64,000 nt of DNA from assembly GCA_965366365.1 (NCBI GenBank), contig CBDUEV010000009.1, forward strand, positions 1 through 64,000, given 5' to 3'. This DNA is from CBDUEV01 sp965366365 (GTDB lineage: Bacteria; Actinomycetota; Acidimicrobiia; Spongiisociales; JAENVV01). Positions 40,864 through 49,275 of the stretch are shown in pieces; position 1 is the first letter of the stretch, and every line of letters begins with the position of its first letter. The notes beneath the pieces were generated by a model that was not told where the DNA came from, made no database searches, and worked only from the letters and a program-made list of their open reading frames with translations. The position numbers and the translations under genes are program-made.

Positions 40864-42009
40864 TCAGCTGACCACGCCGTCACTCTGAAGTGTATCTATG
40901 GCGTGTGCCGTCAACCCGAGAGCGGTGAGGATCTCTCGTGAATCGGTCCCTGCCTCGACCGGCGGTTTGGGAGTCGAGGGCGAAGTTCTCGAGAAGCGTG
41001 GAGCGGGAGCAGGCTGCATCACCCCGTCGACCTCGAGGAAAGTGCGCCGGACCGCGTTGTGAGGATGCTTCGCCGCCTCGACGAAGTTGAGGACCGGAGC
41101 GACACACGCATCGGTGTTTTCGAACGTCGCCGTCCATTCCGCACGGGTCTTCGTCGCAAACCGTTCCGCGAAGACTTCGCCCAAGCGGGGCCATTGCGAG
41201 CGGTCGAGTTGCGGCGGGAGCTCCTCGCCTTCGAGCCCCAGACCCATGAGCAGTTGCTGATAGAACTGGGGTTCGAGAGCGCCAACCGCCATCCAGTGCC
41301 CGTCGGAGGTTCGATACGTGTCGTAGAAAGGCGCCGCACCGTCGAGGAGATTCGTCCCCTTGCGCTCGAGATCCCAGGCACCCATGTTCGCCATCGACCA
41401 CATCATGGTCGACAAAACCGCCGATCCGTCCACCATCGCCGCGTCGATCACCTGGCCCTGGCCGGATCGGCCGGCCTCCAGAATTCCACAGACCATGCCG
41501 AAGGCGAGCAACATGCCCCCGCCGCCGAAATCGGCGATCAGGTTGAGAGGCGGCACGGGAGGTTCACCGGCTCGCCCGATCGCCCCCAGGACGCCCGTGA
41601 GGGCTATGTAGTCGATATCATGGCCCGCGGTCGGCGCCAGGGGGCCATCCTGCCCCCACCCCGTCATCCTTCCGTAGACGAGGCGCCGATTGCGCTCGCA
41701 GAGGACGTCAGGACCCAGCCCGAGCCGCTCCATCACTCCCGGCCGGAATCCCTCGATCAGCCCGTCTGTCTCGTCGATCAACCGCAGCACGACGTCGACT
41801 CCGGTTTCCTTCTTGAGATCGATGCCGATCGACCGCCGTCCTCGATTGAGGATCTCGGCCGAGGTGCCCATCGCGCCGAGCCCTCGGGCGGCCCCCGGCC
41901 GATCGACGCGGATGACGTCGGCGCCCATATCCGCCAGCATCATGGCGCAGAACGGACCCGGCCCCAATCCGGCGATCTCAAGGATCCGGACGCCGGCCAG
42001 CGGTCCCAT
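40864..42009 (-). CDS. CaiB/BaiF CoA-transferase family, alpha-methylacyl-CoA racemase-like
   Basis: A 381-residue family III protein. The N-terminus PLAGVRILEIAGLGPGPFCAMMLADMGADVIRVDRPG and later RNRRLVYGRMTGWGQDGPLAPTAGHDIDYIALTG are hallmark segments. GHDIDY has the His/Asp pair that acts as the acid-base dyad in alpha-methylacyl-CoA racemase (Mcr/AMACR). True CoA-transferases of this family use an Asp nucleophile at another position. It would interconvert 2R- and 2S-methylacyl-CoAs so that branched or sterol side chains can enter beta-oxidation. GGAGGTG before ATG 42009 sets the start; the longer upstream frame is not coding. Confidence 0.87.
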   Translation of the reverse strand: MGPLAGVRILEIAGLGPGPFCAMMLADMGADVIRVDRPGAARGLGAMGTSAEILNRGRRSIGIDLKKETGVDVVLRLIDETDGLIEGFRPGVMERLGLGPDVLCERNRRLVYGRMTGWGQDGPLAPTAGHDIDYIALTGVLGAIGRAGEPPVPPLNLIADFGGGGMLLAFGMVCGILEAGRSGQGQVIDAAMVDGSAVLSTMMWSMANMGAWDLERKGTNLLDGAAPFYDTYRTSDGHWMAVGALEPQFYQQLLMGLGLEGEELPPQLDRSQWPRLGEVFAERFATKTRAEWTATFENTDACVAPVLNFVEAAKHPHNAVRRTFLEVDGVMQPAPAPRFSRTSPSTPKPPVEAGTDSREILTALGLTAHAIDTLQSDGVVS

Positions 42010-42010
42010 C

Positions 42011-42811
42011 TCACACCTCCAGGCGTGCGGCAGCCTCGGCGAGACGCTGCGCCCGACGGGCCAGAATCGACCCTTGTTCACGATGGGTGAGGACGTAGAA
42101 GTGCCCGTTGGCGACGGCATCGACGACGAGCTCAGCGACCTCCGCGGCGCTGATGACGCCTCCGACGAGTTCACCGACCTCCAGGGGCTCCTGCTCCTCG
42201 TTGCGGAGGGCGGCGGGGCGCATTCGGAGGCTGTTCTCCGAGATCGGCGTTTCGACCACCATCGGGCAGACCACCGTCACCCCGATCCCCGAAGGTTTCA
42301 ACTCACGGGCAAGAGATTCCGAGAGGCCGACGACGGCGAACTTGGATGCGCAGTACACCCCGAGGTACTCCATACCGATGAGACCGCTCATGCTGGCCGT
42401 ATTCACGATGTGTCCGCCCCCACCTTCGACGAGTCTCGGTACGAACGAGCGAACACCATTCACCACCCCGCGCAGGTTGACACCAAGGGCGAACTCCCAA
42501 TCCTCCGGCGTGGCATCGACCGCCGACCCGTACACCGCCACGCCGGCGTTGTTGAAGACCAGATCGACACCGCCGAACCGTCGTTCGACCTCGACGGCGA
42601 GAGCTTCGACCGAGCCGGCATCGGTGACGTCGGTGACGTGGCCGGCAACCGCGACCCCTTCGCTTTCGAGGCGTCGCACTGCCCCCGCCAGGCCGACTTC
42701 GTCGAGATCGGCCAACATGACGGAGGCACCGCGAGCACCGAAAGCCTCCGCAAGGGCGAGTCCGATTCCGCTTGCCCCTCCCGTCACCACGGCCACTTTC
42801 TCGTCGAACAT
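42011..42811 (-). CDS. short-chain dehydrogenase/reductase
   Basis: A 266-residue classical SDR. TGGASGIGLALAEAFG (cofactor), DVTDAGSVEAL, NNAGVAVYG, NTASMSGLIGMEYLGVYCASK (Ser, Tyr-x3-Lys) and the C-terminal substrate lid are present. ADLDE after beta-2 suggests NAD(H) rather than NADP(H) preference. Substrate unknown. It is the first gene of the minus-strand lipid run, with GAGGAG before the ATG, and is divergent from the next SDR at 42898. Confidence 0.85.
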   Translation of the reverse strand: MFDEKVAVVTGGASGIGLALAEAFGARGASVMLADLDEVGLAGAVRRLESEGVAVAGHVTDVTDAGSVEALAVEVERRFGGVDLVFNNAGVAVYGSAVDATPEDWEFALGVNLRGVVNGVRSFVPRLVEGGGGHIVNTASMSGLIGMEYLGVYCASKFAVVGLSESLARELKPSGIGVTVVCPMVVETPISENSLRMRPAALRNEEQEPLEVGELVGGVISAAEVAELVVDAVANGHFYVLTHREQGSILARRAQRLAEAAARLEV

Positions 42812-42886
42812 CGCTTCTCCTCGTCGTCGGCAGATCGCATGTGTCAGTCTGTTGGCATCTGCCGTTTCTACCGGAAGCGGCCGAGG

Positions 42887-42894
42887 AAGGAGGG
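42887..42894 (+). promoter_or_regulatory. Shine-Dalgarno deciding the start of the SDR at 42898
   Basis: AAGGAGGG, three bases before GTG 42898. An ATG 42 codons upstream in the same frame lies inside the divergent gene and lacks such a site. Confidence 0.65.
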
Positions 42895-42897
42895 ATC

Positions 42898-43623
42898 GTG
42901 GAGAAGAAAGTTGCGATCGTAACCGGTTCGTCGAGTGGGATCGGTGAAGCGATCGCTCGACGATTCGCCCGCGACAACGTGGCCGTGGTGATCAATTCGG
43001 TCCACTCGGTCGACGAGGGACTCGCCGTTGCGGCCGAACTGCCCGACGCCCTCTACGTTCGCGCAGACGTCTCCAAGGACCGCCAGGCTCGCTCCCTCGT
43101 CTCCCAGACCCTCGACCATTTCGGGCGACTCGACATCGTCGTGAACAACGCCGGCACCACCCGGGTCATCGACCACGCCGACCTCGAGGCTGTCAGCTCC
43201 GAAGACTGGTCGACGATCGTCGACACCAACGTCGTCGGACCGTTCCAGGTGATCCGCGCCGCTGCGCCCGCCCTCGCTTCCACCGGCGACGGCGCCGTGG
43301 TCAACATCTCGTCCGTGGCGGGCGTCCGACCCCTGGGATCGTCCATCCCCTATGCCACGTCCAAGGCGGCCCTCAACCATCTCACCATCCTGCTGGCCAG
43401 GGTGCTCGGGCCCGAGATCAGAGTCAACGCGGTGGCACCCGGCTTGATCGACACGCCATGGACCGAGGATTGGGACGAGATCCGGGCGCACGTTCGAAAC
43501 TCGGTCCCACTGAGAAGGTCCGGCTCGCCGGCCGATGTTGCCGACGCCGTGATGGGGTTGATCGACTCGCGATACGCCACCGGCCAGGTCGTGGTGGTCG
43601 ACGGCGGGTTGCAGCTGCTCTGA
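42898..43623 (+). CDS. short-chain dehydrogenase, FabG-like
   Basis: A 241-residue SDR with TGSSSGIGEAIARRFA, ADVSKDRQARSLVSQ, NNAGTTRVIDH, NISSVAGVRPLGSSIPYATSKAAL (catalytic Ser, Tyr-x3-Lys) and APGLIDTPW. It ends in VVVDGGLQLL, which fits FabG-type 3-oxoacyl or 3-hydroxyacyl reductases. It stands alone on the plus strand and converges on the methyltransferase gene across an imperfect hairpin. Confidence 0.87.
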   Translation: MEKKVAIVTGSSSGIGEAIARRFARDNVAVVINSVHSVDEGLAVAAELPDALYVRADVSKDRQARSLVSQTLDHFGRLDIVVNNAGTTRVIDHADLEAVSSEDWSTIVDTNVVGPFQVIRAAAPALASTGDGAVVNISSVAGVRPLGSSIPYATSKAALNHLTILLARVLGPEIRVNAVAPGLIDTPWTEDWDEIRAHVRNSVPLRRSGSPADVADAVMGLIDSRYATGQVVVVDGGLQLL

Positions 43624-43628
43624 ACCGG

Positions 43629-43657
43629 CCGAGGCCCGGCCAATGGCCTGGTCTCGG
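43629..43657. terminator. weak hairpin between convergent genes
   Basis: CCGAGGCC (43629-43636) pairs with GGTCTCGG (43650-43657), eight pairs with one G-T, between the SDR and methyltransferase ends. Confidence 0.35.
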
Positions 43658-43669
43658 AGGCAGCTGCAC

Positions 43670-44530
43670 TCAGGGGGTTCGATAGACGCCGAGGATCGAG
43701 GTACCGAACGGTACCCGCACCGCTCGGGTCAACCTGCTCTCTGCCGAGAAAAGCGCCGACAGAATCGCATGGAGCGCACGCGGGGTCCCCAGGTCTCGGG
43801 CCACGCGGGCCGCGACCGATTGGTCAGGGGCGGGGCCGCGCAGCAAGAAAGGGAGGCGATAGCGAAGTGCCATCGGCACCACGAGGGAAGGGAACAAGTA
43901 TCGGCTCTCCACCCGATCGAAGCCGTTCTCGCCGAGCTCTTCGTCGAGGGAGCGCCTCGAGTACCGGCGGAAGTGGCCGGCGACCATGTCTTTGTCGCTC
44001 CACAACCATGTATAGGAGGGGACGGTGACCGCCAGGAGCCCTCCTGAACGCAGGACCCGTTTCAGTTCGGCGAGCAGCGACGCGGGATCTTCGAGGTGCT
44101 CGAGAACATCGAACATGCCTGCCGCACCCAGGGACCCCGATGGGAGCTGCAGGTCGCCGAGAACACCGCGAATCGCCGGCACTCCTCGCCGATGGGCGTT
44201 GACGATCCCCACCGGTCCCGGCTCGACTGCGACAGCAGGAATCCCCGCTGCCTGAAGTGAAGCGGCCACGTGACCGTTGCCCGCGCCGATCTCCCACACG
44301 CAGCTCCCGTCTCCGTGGCGGGAGAAGGCTGCCACGATCGCCTCGGCCCTGGTGCGGAACCAGAAGCTGGCATCCTCGCTGGAGACGAGGTTGGCATGGC
44401 CGCCTTCGGAGTAGCTGACAGACGCCTCGGTTGATGCGGTCACCCAAACGCCGGCCTCGTCCGAGAGGTGTTCGGAAATCGCCCAGGCATGGTCCGCATC
44501 CAGACGTTCGAACTCGGCCCCCGCGGTCAT
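43670..44530 (-). CDS. class I SAM-dependent methyltransferase
   Basis: A 286-residue protein. The Rossmann methyltransferase core is CVWEIGAGNGHVAASLQAAGIPAVAVEPGP (motif I and acidic residue), then GAAGMFDVLEHLEDPASLLAELKRVLRSGGLLAVTVPSYTWLWS. The DVLEH and SYTWLWSDKD...GHFRRYS blocks are typical of UbiE/sugar-lipid type methyltransferases. Residues 225-286 add a helical C-terminus. The substrate is unknown. It overlaps the AI-2E transporter gene by four bases (ATGA), so the two are translationally coupled. Confidence 0.8.
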   Translation of the reverse strand: MTAGAEFERLDADHAWAISEHLSDEAGVWVTASTEASVSYSEGGHANLVSSEDASFWFRTRAEAIVAAFSRHGDGSCVWEIGAGNGHVAASLQAAGIPAVAVEPGPVGIVNAHRRGVPAIRGVLGDLQLPSGSLGAAGMFDVLEHLEDPASLLAELKRVLRSGGLLAVTVPSYTWLWSDKDMVAGHFRRYSRRSLDEELGENGFDRVESRYLFPSLVVPMALRYRLPFLLRGPAPDQSVAARVARDLGTPRALHAILSALFSAESRLTRAVRVPFGTSILGVYRTP

Positions 44531-45702
44531 TCCTCTTCCACGGGCGGAGGTCCCAGGGCCGCCGCCAGCTGCTCCGCTTCTTCGCTTTCTATCAGATCGG
44601 AAGTCAGCCACGAGGACTTGACCGGATGCTCCTCCATGACCGCAGACACGAAGGCCTGGACGATGGCCGCCGTCGGCAGGGCGATGATGGCGCCGAGCGC
44701 ACCCAGCAGGTTGATTCCCACGATGGCGGATCCGAAGCCGATGGCCGGATGCAGGGACATCGTGCGTGCGGTCACGCGGGGAGCGATGATCACGTTCTCG
44801 ACCTGCTGGTAGCCCACCAGGAAGACCAGCACCCACACGGCCTTGACCGGTGAATCGATGAAGGCGACGAAGATCGGAACGACGGCCGCTATGTACGTCC
44901 CCAGCACAGGGACGAACTGCGATATCACGCCGACCCAAATCCCCATGGCCAACGCGTCGTCGACCCCGAGAAGGGCCAGGAAGGCAGCGGTGACGGCAGC
45001 CGAGATGGTGGCGAGCACCACGCGCGAGTACACGTAGCCGCCCGTCTTGCTGATGGCGAGTTCCCATATCCGCACCACCTCGGCCTGGCGGTGGGGTGGA
45101 AACATACCGAAGAGCCTGCGTCGGATCCGGGGTCCGTCCGCCAACAGATAGAAGGTGAAAAGCCCCACGGTGAGCAGGTTGACCAAGAGGCCGATGGTCG
45201 CAGAAGCCACGCCTGCCACCTGCCCGGTCACGGTGGCGGCGTACCGTTCGATGAGGGCGCCGACATCCCCGAAATTGGCGGCCAGCGCGTCCAGGGAGAG
45301 TTCGACTCCAAGAGCTTCTTCGAGCCGAGGGCCATAGTCCTCGATCCACTCCGGAACCTGACCCACCAGGTTGGCGCCCTGCCCGAGGATGGGGGGCAGC
45401 ATGATCGAGAAGAATCCGATCGCGAACGTCAGCGCCACTACGAACACGATCGCTGTGGCCAGACCGCGCCGGAGACCGCGACGTGCCATGTAGCGAACCG
45501 CCGGCTCGAAGGCGAAGGAGAGAAACAACGACGCCAGCACGTTGATCAGGAATCCGGTCAGTTCCCTGGCCACCCACCAAGCCGCCAGTGTGAGCAGCGT
45601 TGTCAGGACGATTCGGGTCAGGAGCTTGGGAACCCACGGAGGCAGGTCGGAACTGGCGCGACGCTCCGGGATGTGCGGTCCTGTCGTTGCCTGCTCGCCC
45701 AT
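44527..45702 (-). CDS. AI-2E family transporter
   Basis: A 391-residue membrane protein of the AI-2E (TqsA/YdiK) family with about eight helices. Family marks: NVLASLFLSFAFEPAVRYMARRGLRRGLATAIVFV near the N-terminus, the amphipathic periplasmic region (about 110-170), VLGTYIAAVVPIFVAFIDSPVKAVWVLVFLVGYQQVENVIIAPRVTARTMSLHPAIGF and a final helix LPTAAIVQAFV. These are exporters or ion antiporters with unclear substrates. A -10 box seven bases before ATG 45702 picks this start over a GTG three codons earlier. Confidence 0.88.
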   Translation of the reverse strand: MGEQATTGPHIPERRASSDLPPWVPKLLTRIVLTTLLTLAAWWVARELTGFLINVLASLFLSFAFEPAVRYMARRGLRRGLATAIVFVVALTFAIGFFSIMLPPILGQGANLVGQVPEWIEDYGPRLEEALGVELSLDALAANFGDVGALIERYAATVTGQVAGVASATIGLLVNLLTVGLFTFYLLADGPRIRRRLFGMFPPHRQAEVVRIWELAISKTGGYVYSRVVLATISAAVTAAFLALLGVDDALAMGIWVGVISQFVPVLGTYIAAVVPIFVAFIDSPVKAVWVLVFLVGYQQVENVIIAPRVTARTMSLHPAIGFGSAIVGINLLGALGAIIALPTAAIVQAFVSAVMEEHPVKSSWLTSDLIESEEAEQLAAALGPPPVEEE

Positions 45703-45709
45703 GGGCGCC

Positions 45710-45715
45710 ACATTA
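45710..45715 (-). promoter_or_regulatory. -10 box for the AI-2E transporter/methyltransferase pair
   Basis: TAATGT on the minus strand, seven bases before ATG 45702; it overlaps the alternative GTG, which excludes that start if transcription begins as expected. Confidence 0.55.
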
Positions 45716-45738
45716 CCGCCTCGAAGCGGCGGCTTCGC

Positions 45739-46614
45739 TCAGCGTTCGATGGGCGCTCCGACCAGGTTGCCCCATTCCGTCCAACTCCCGTCGTAATTGC
45801 GCACAGACGGAAACCCGAGCAACTGCGTCAGTACGAACCAGGTATGGCTGGAGCGCTCCCCGATCCGGCAGTAGACGATGACCTCGTCCTCCGGCGCCAA
45901 GCCCACCTCGTCGAGATAGATGCCCGCGAGATCGGCCTTCGACTTGAAGGTGCCGTCATCGTTGGCAGCACGCTTCCAGGGAACGCTGCTCGCTCCCGGG
46001 ATGTGCCCTCCCCGCATGGCACCCTCCTGCGGGTAATCCGGCATGTGCAGCCGCTCGCCGCTGAACTCTTCGGGAGACCGAACATCCACCAACGGGCCTC
46101 CCGATTCGAGGTGTGAGAAGACCTCGCTGCGGAACGCCCTGATCGGCTCGTCGTCCCGGGTGGGGACCGCGTAGGAAACCGGATCGCGGCTTGGATCGTC
46201 TGTGGTGAGAGGACGACCCTCAGCCACCCATTTGGCACGTCCGCCATCCATCAGTCGGGTGTCCTCATGACCGAACAGGGTGAACACCCACAGGGCGTAG
46301 GCCGCCCACCAGTTGAAGTTGTCGCCATAGAACACGACGGTGTGTTGGGGAGTGATGCCTTTCGCCCCCACCATGTCCGCGAAGCGTTCCGCGTCCAGAT
46401 AGTCACGGATCAGCGGGTCGTTGAGATCGGCGTGCCAATCGATCTTGACCGCTCCCGGGATGTGACCGGTGTGATAGAGCAAGACATCCTCGTCCGACTC
46501 GACGACCACGACGTCGGGGTCGTCGAGGTGCTCGGCCACCCACTCGGTGGTGACCAACTTCTCCGGGTGCGAGAACTCGGCGAGGTGGGGGGCTGGGTCG
46601 TTCGGGACAGGCAT
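45739..46614 (-). CDS. sseA: thiosulfate/3-mercaptopyruvate sulfurtransferase (rhodanese)
   Basis: A 291-residue protein with two rhodanese domains. The first (about 15-140) is inactive; its active-site loop region contains [12 protein letters not shown]. The second (about 165-285) is catalytic, with Cys249 in [11 protein letters not shown]. The CRIGERSSH loop is that of actinobacterial SseA/CysA2-type enzymes. It moves sulfane sulfur to thiophilic acceptors. It is divergent from the sufE-like gene at 46704, the same pairing as in mycobacteria, which suggests joint work in sulfur transfer. Confidence 0.9.
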   Translation of the reverse strand: MPVPNDPAPHLAEFSHPEKLVTTEWVAEHLDDPDVVVVESDEDVLLYHTGHIPGAVKIDWHADLNDPLIRDYLDAERFADMVGAKGITPQHTVVFYGDNFNWWAAYALWVFTLFGHEDTRLMDGGRAKWVAEGRPLTTDDPSRDPVSYAVPTRDDEPIRAFRSEVFSHLESGGPLVDVRSPEEFSGERLHMPDYPQEGAMRGGHIPGASSVPWKRAANDDGTFKSKADLAGIYLDEVGLAPEDEVIVYCRIGERSSHTWFVLTQLLGFPSVRNYDGSWTEWGNLVGAPIER

Positions 46615-46689
46615 CGGATCCTCCGGTTGTCGATCCCGTCAGCCTATCGGAGTTTCTCCTATCCGGGTAGTGCAAATAGCTCGGAACGC

Positions 46690-46695
46690 TAGACT
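46690..46695 (+). promoter_or_regulatory. -10 box for the SufE-like gene
   Basis: TAGACT, eight bases before ATG 46704. Confidence 0.5.
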
Positions 46696-46703
46696 GCCGC
46701 CGC

Positions 46704-47129
46704 ATGGCACTACCACCGAGATTGCAGCGAATCGCCGACCTTTTCACATCGGCACCGAAGGACATCCGTATTCAGGCGCTCCTCGACTACAGCCAGCGGG
46801 TGCCGCCGCTCCCCGCCCACCTGGCCGCCGACAAGGGGGCCATGGAGCAGGTGCACGAGTGCCAGACTCCCTTCTTTCTCGCCACCGAGGTCGACGCGGA
46901 TGGGAGAGTCACGATGTACTTCGATTGCCCTCCGGAATCGCCCACCGTACGGGGGTACGCAGGCATTCTGGCTGAGGGCTTGAACGGCGAGACGGCCGCC
47001 ACCATCCTGGCGCTGCCAGACGACTTCTATCGCGGGATCGGCCTCGAAGAGGTGGTCACCCCGCAGCGATTGCGGGGCATGGGCGCCATCGTGGCGCGGC
47101 TCAAGCGGCAGCTCTCCGAAGCCGCCTGA
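46704..47129 (+). CDS. SufE-family sulfur acceptor
   Basis: A 141-residue SufE-like protein. Residues LPPRLQRIADLFTSAPKDIRIQALLDYSQRVPPLP lead to the acceptor Cys53 in VHECQTPFFLATEV. The central FDCPPESPTVRGYAGILAEGLNG is highly typical. It takes persulfide sulfur from a cysteine desulfurase or, given the neighbour, from SseA, for Fe-S assembly. Confidence 0.92.
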   Translation: MALPPRLQRIADLFTSAPKDIRIQALLDYSQRVPPLPAHLAADKGAMEQVHECQTPFFLATEVDADGRVTMYFDCPPESPTVRGYAGILAEGLNGETAATILALPDDFYRGIGLEEVVTPQRLRGMGAIVARLKRQLSEAA

Positions 47130-47131
47130 CG

Positions 47132-47902
47132 CTACTTCGGCATCATCCTGGCGCCGCCGTCCAGCCGGATGATCTCTCCGTTCAGCATCGAGTTTTCCGC
47201 GATGGCGATCACCAGATTGGCGAAGTCAGCCGGCGTCCCGAGCCGTTTCGGGAACACCGAGATGTCGGCCAGCGCCTGCCGCACATCGGGCGGCGCAGAA
47301 GCCATCATCGGGGTATCCATGATGCCGGGCGCGATCGTGTTCACGCGGACCCCGAGGCTCCCGAGGTCCCGAGCCAACGGCAGTGTCATCCCGACGATGC
47401 CTCCCTTGGAGGCGGAGTAGGCGACCTGACCGACCTGTCCTTCGAAGGCGGCGATCGAGGCGACGTTGATGATGACCCCGCGCTCCCCGTCGGCGTCCGG
47501 CTCGTTTTGCGCCATCATGCGGGCGGCGTTGCGGGTCACGTCGAAGAGGCCGACGAGGTTGATGGCGATCGTGAAAGCAAACAGATCCAGCGGGAACATC
47601 TGCCCGTCGCGGGTCAGGGTTCGATGGGCAGTCCCAACCCCGGCTGCGTTGAGGCACAGGTTGACGCCTCCCATCAGCTCGGCGGCGTGTTCTACTCCCT
47701 GTTCCACCATGTCGGGTTCGCGGACATCGACCGGCACAAACGAGGCGCTCTCCCCCAGCGATGCCGCCATGCTCTGCCCACTCGACGTGGGAAGGTCGAG
47801 GATGGTGGCTCGGCCGCCCGCCGCCACGATGGCTTCGACTGTGCCTCCACCCAGGCCGGACGCTCCGCCCGTCACGATTGCTCTTGCGTCTCCGATTCTC
47901 AT
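47132..47902 (-). CDS. SDR-family 3-hydroxyacyl-CoA dehydrogenase (HSD17B10-like)
   Basis: A 256-residue SDR. TGGASGLGGGTVEAIVAAGG, ILDLPTSSG (NAD preference), VDVREPDMV, NAAGVGTAHRTL, NVASIAAFEGQVGQVAYSASKGGIVGMTLPLARDL (catalytic Ser, Tyr-x3-Lys) and RVNTIAPGIMDTPMM give a close match to type-10 17beta-hydroxysteroid/2-methyl-3-hydroxyacyl-CoA dehydrogenases. That fits a role with the branched acyl-CoA genes at 34-43 kb. GGAGGAG precedes ATG 47902. The 3' end meets the sufE-like gene with a two-base gap. Confidence 0.88.
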   Translation of the reverse strand: MRIGDARAIVTGGASGLGGGTVEAIVAAGGRATILDLPTSSGQSMAASLGESASFVPVDVREPDMVEQGVEHAAELMGGVNLCLNAAGVGTAHRTLTRDGQMFPLDLFAFTIAINLVGLFDVTRNAARMMAQNEPDADGERGVIINVASIAAFEGQVGQVAYSASKGGIVGMTLPLARDLGSLGVRVNTIAPGIMDTPMMASAPPDVRQALADISVFPKRLGTPADFANLVIAIAENSMLNGEIIRLDGGARMMPK

Positions 47903-48035
47903 CGTTGCTCCTCCGTTCGATACCCGACGCTAGCGACGGCCGACGGGGAACATGAGGAGGAAGACGACCAGACGACCTCGTGTTCCCATGACGGAGATTC
48001 GCCACCCACCTGTGCCGACCTGCTGAGATGGGAGG

Positions 48036-48863
48036 ATGCAGGAACCAGCGGAACCGGAGCGCCAGCCGATCGGTGTGTTCGACTCGGGCTTGGGTGGCCT
48101 TTCGGTCCTGCGAGAGCTGCAAGACCTGCTGCCGCAGGAGAGCTTCGTCTACTTCGCCGATCAAGGCCGAGCACCCTATGGCGATCTCCCCGAGGAGACC
48201 GTCCGGTCCCAAACCGAAGATGTGGTTGACCATCTCCTCGACGCTCACCGGGCCAAGGCAGTGGTCGTCGCCTGCAACACCGCCTCGGATGCTGCCCTCG
48301 AGCACCTCCGGGCCCGTTGGCCCGCCACCCCCTTCGTGGGTATGGAGCCGGCTGTCAAGCCGGCCGCACGCTCCTCGGCGGCCAGAAAGGTCGGAGTATT
48401 GGCCACGACCCGCACGATCGAAGGTCGACGCCTCGCCCGGGTCATCTCCGAGCACGCCGAGGACGCCGCCATCTACCTCCGTGCCTGCCCAGGTCTCGTC
48501 GAACTGGTCGAAGACGGGTTGGCCGGCTCGACCCACGCAGACACCCTGATCGCTTCATACGTCGAACCGCTGATCGCGGAGGGGGTCGACACCCTGGTCC
48601 TGGGGTGCACCCACTACAGCTTCCTGACTGCGTCTGTCCAGCGTGTCGCCGGCCCGACCGTGACCATCATCGATCCGTCCGGGGCGGTGGCCGCCCAAAC
48701 GGCGCGGCTGCTCTCAGAGCGGCGCTCCCTGGTCCTGGACGGAGCTTCCGGATCGGTCCGATTCGAGACCTCGGGCGATCGGGTACGGATGCGTACCCAA
48801 CTGCGCGAAATCCTCGACATCGAGGCGCCCACTCACCCGCGAGCGCACCACCGGGACCGGTGA
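48036..48863 (+). CDS. murI: glutamate racemase
   Basis: A 275-residue cofactor-free racemase that makes D-glutamate for peptidoglycan. The two catalytic cysteines are Cys80 in VVACNTASDAAL and Cys191 in LVLGCTHYSFL. GVFDSGLGGLSVLREL, FADQGRAPYGD and the late IIDPSGAVA complete the family pattern. GGGAGG lies directly before the ATG, unusually close, so a slightly different start cannot be excluded. Convergent with the cytochrome gene. Confidence 0.93.
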   Translation: MQEPAEPERQPIGVFDSGLGGLSVLRELQDLLPQESFVYFADQGRAPYGDLPEETVRSQTEDVVDHLLDAHRAKAVVVACNTASDAALEHLRARWPATPFVGMEPAVKPAARSSAARKVGVLATTRTIEGRRLARVISEHAEDAAIYLRACPGLVELVEDGLAGSTHADTLIASYVEPLIAEGVDTLVLGCTHYSFLTASVQRVAGPTVTIIDPSGAVAAQTARLLSERRSLVLDGASGSVRFETSGDRVRMRTQLREILDIEAPTHPRAHHRDR

Positions 48864-48867
48864 CGGC

Positions 48868-49185
48868 TCACAGATCCTGTTGCTCCCTCAGATAGTCGAG
48901 CACGCGCTCGATCTGCGCATCGGTCAGCTGCCCCTCGAAGGAGGGCATGCTCCCCCGCCCCCGGGCAATGGTCTGGAGGAGAGCCGCATCCTCCTTCTCC
49001 TCAGCCGGTGAGCCCGCTCCCACCGCCGGAAACACACCGTTACCGGCCAGGTCGGCACCGTGACACCGAGCGCAGCTCACGGTGTAGATCTCCGCGCCGG
49101 AGGCGTCTTCGGCAACCCGCCCACCACAGGAGCTGAGGCTGACCACAGCCAGAAGCGACGCGACGATAACGGGGAGGCTCTTCAC
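48868..49185 (-). CDS. class I cytochrome c lipoprotein
   Basis: A 105-residue membrane-anchored cytochrome. Signal peptide with lipobox LSSC20, heme motif Cys38-x2-Cys41-His42 (CARCH), and a Met ligand in GRGSMPSFEGQLTDAQIERVLDYLRE. An electron carrier on the outer face of the membrane. The -10 box TAGGCT at 49195-49200 ends six bases before an ATT codon and nine before GTG 49185. I kept the GTG, but an ATT start is possible. Confidence 0.85.
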   Translation of the reverse strand: MKSLPVIVASLLAVVSLSSCGGRVAEDASGAEIYTVSCARCHGADLAGNGVFPAVGAGSPAEEKEDAALLQTIARGRGSMPSFEGQLTDAQIERVLDYLREQQDL

Positions 49186-49194
49186 AATGGGGAC

Positions 49195-49200
49195 AGCCTA
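49195..49200 (-). promoter_or_regulatory. -10 box for the cytochrome c gene
   Basis: TAGGCT on the minus strand, nine bases before GTG 49185 and six before the in-frame ATT that precedes it by one codon. Confidence 0.5.
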
Positions 49201-49261
49201 GAGCGTGTGCGGCGCGGCGTCGCGTTCGAGCCGAAGCAACGAAGAGCACTCACCACAACGC

Positions 49262-49267
49262 TACGAT
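49262..49267 (+). promoter_or_regulatory. -10 box for the DUF368 gene
   Basis: TACGAT, eight bases before ATG 49276; selects the start within a longer open frame. Confidence 0.55.
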
Positions 49268-49275
49268 CGCTGCCT

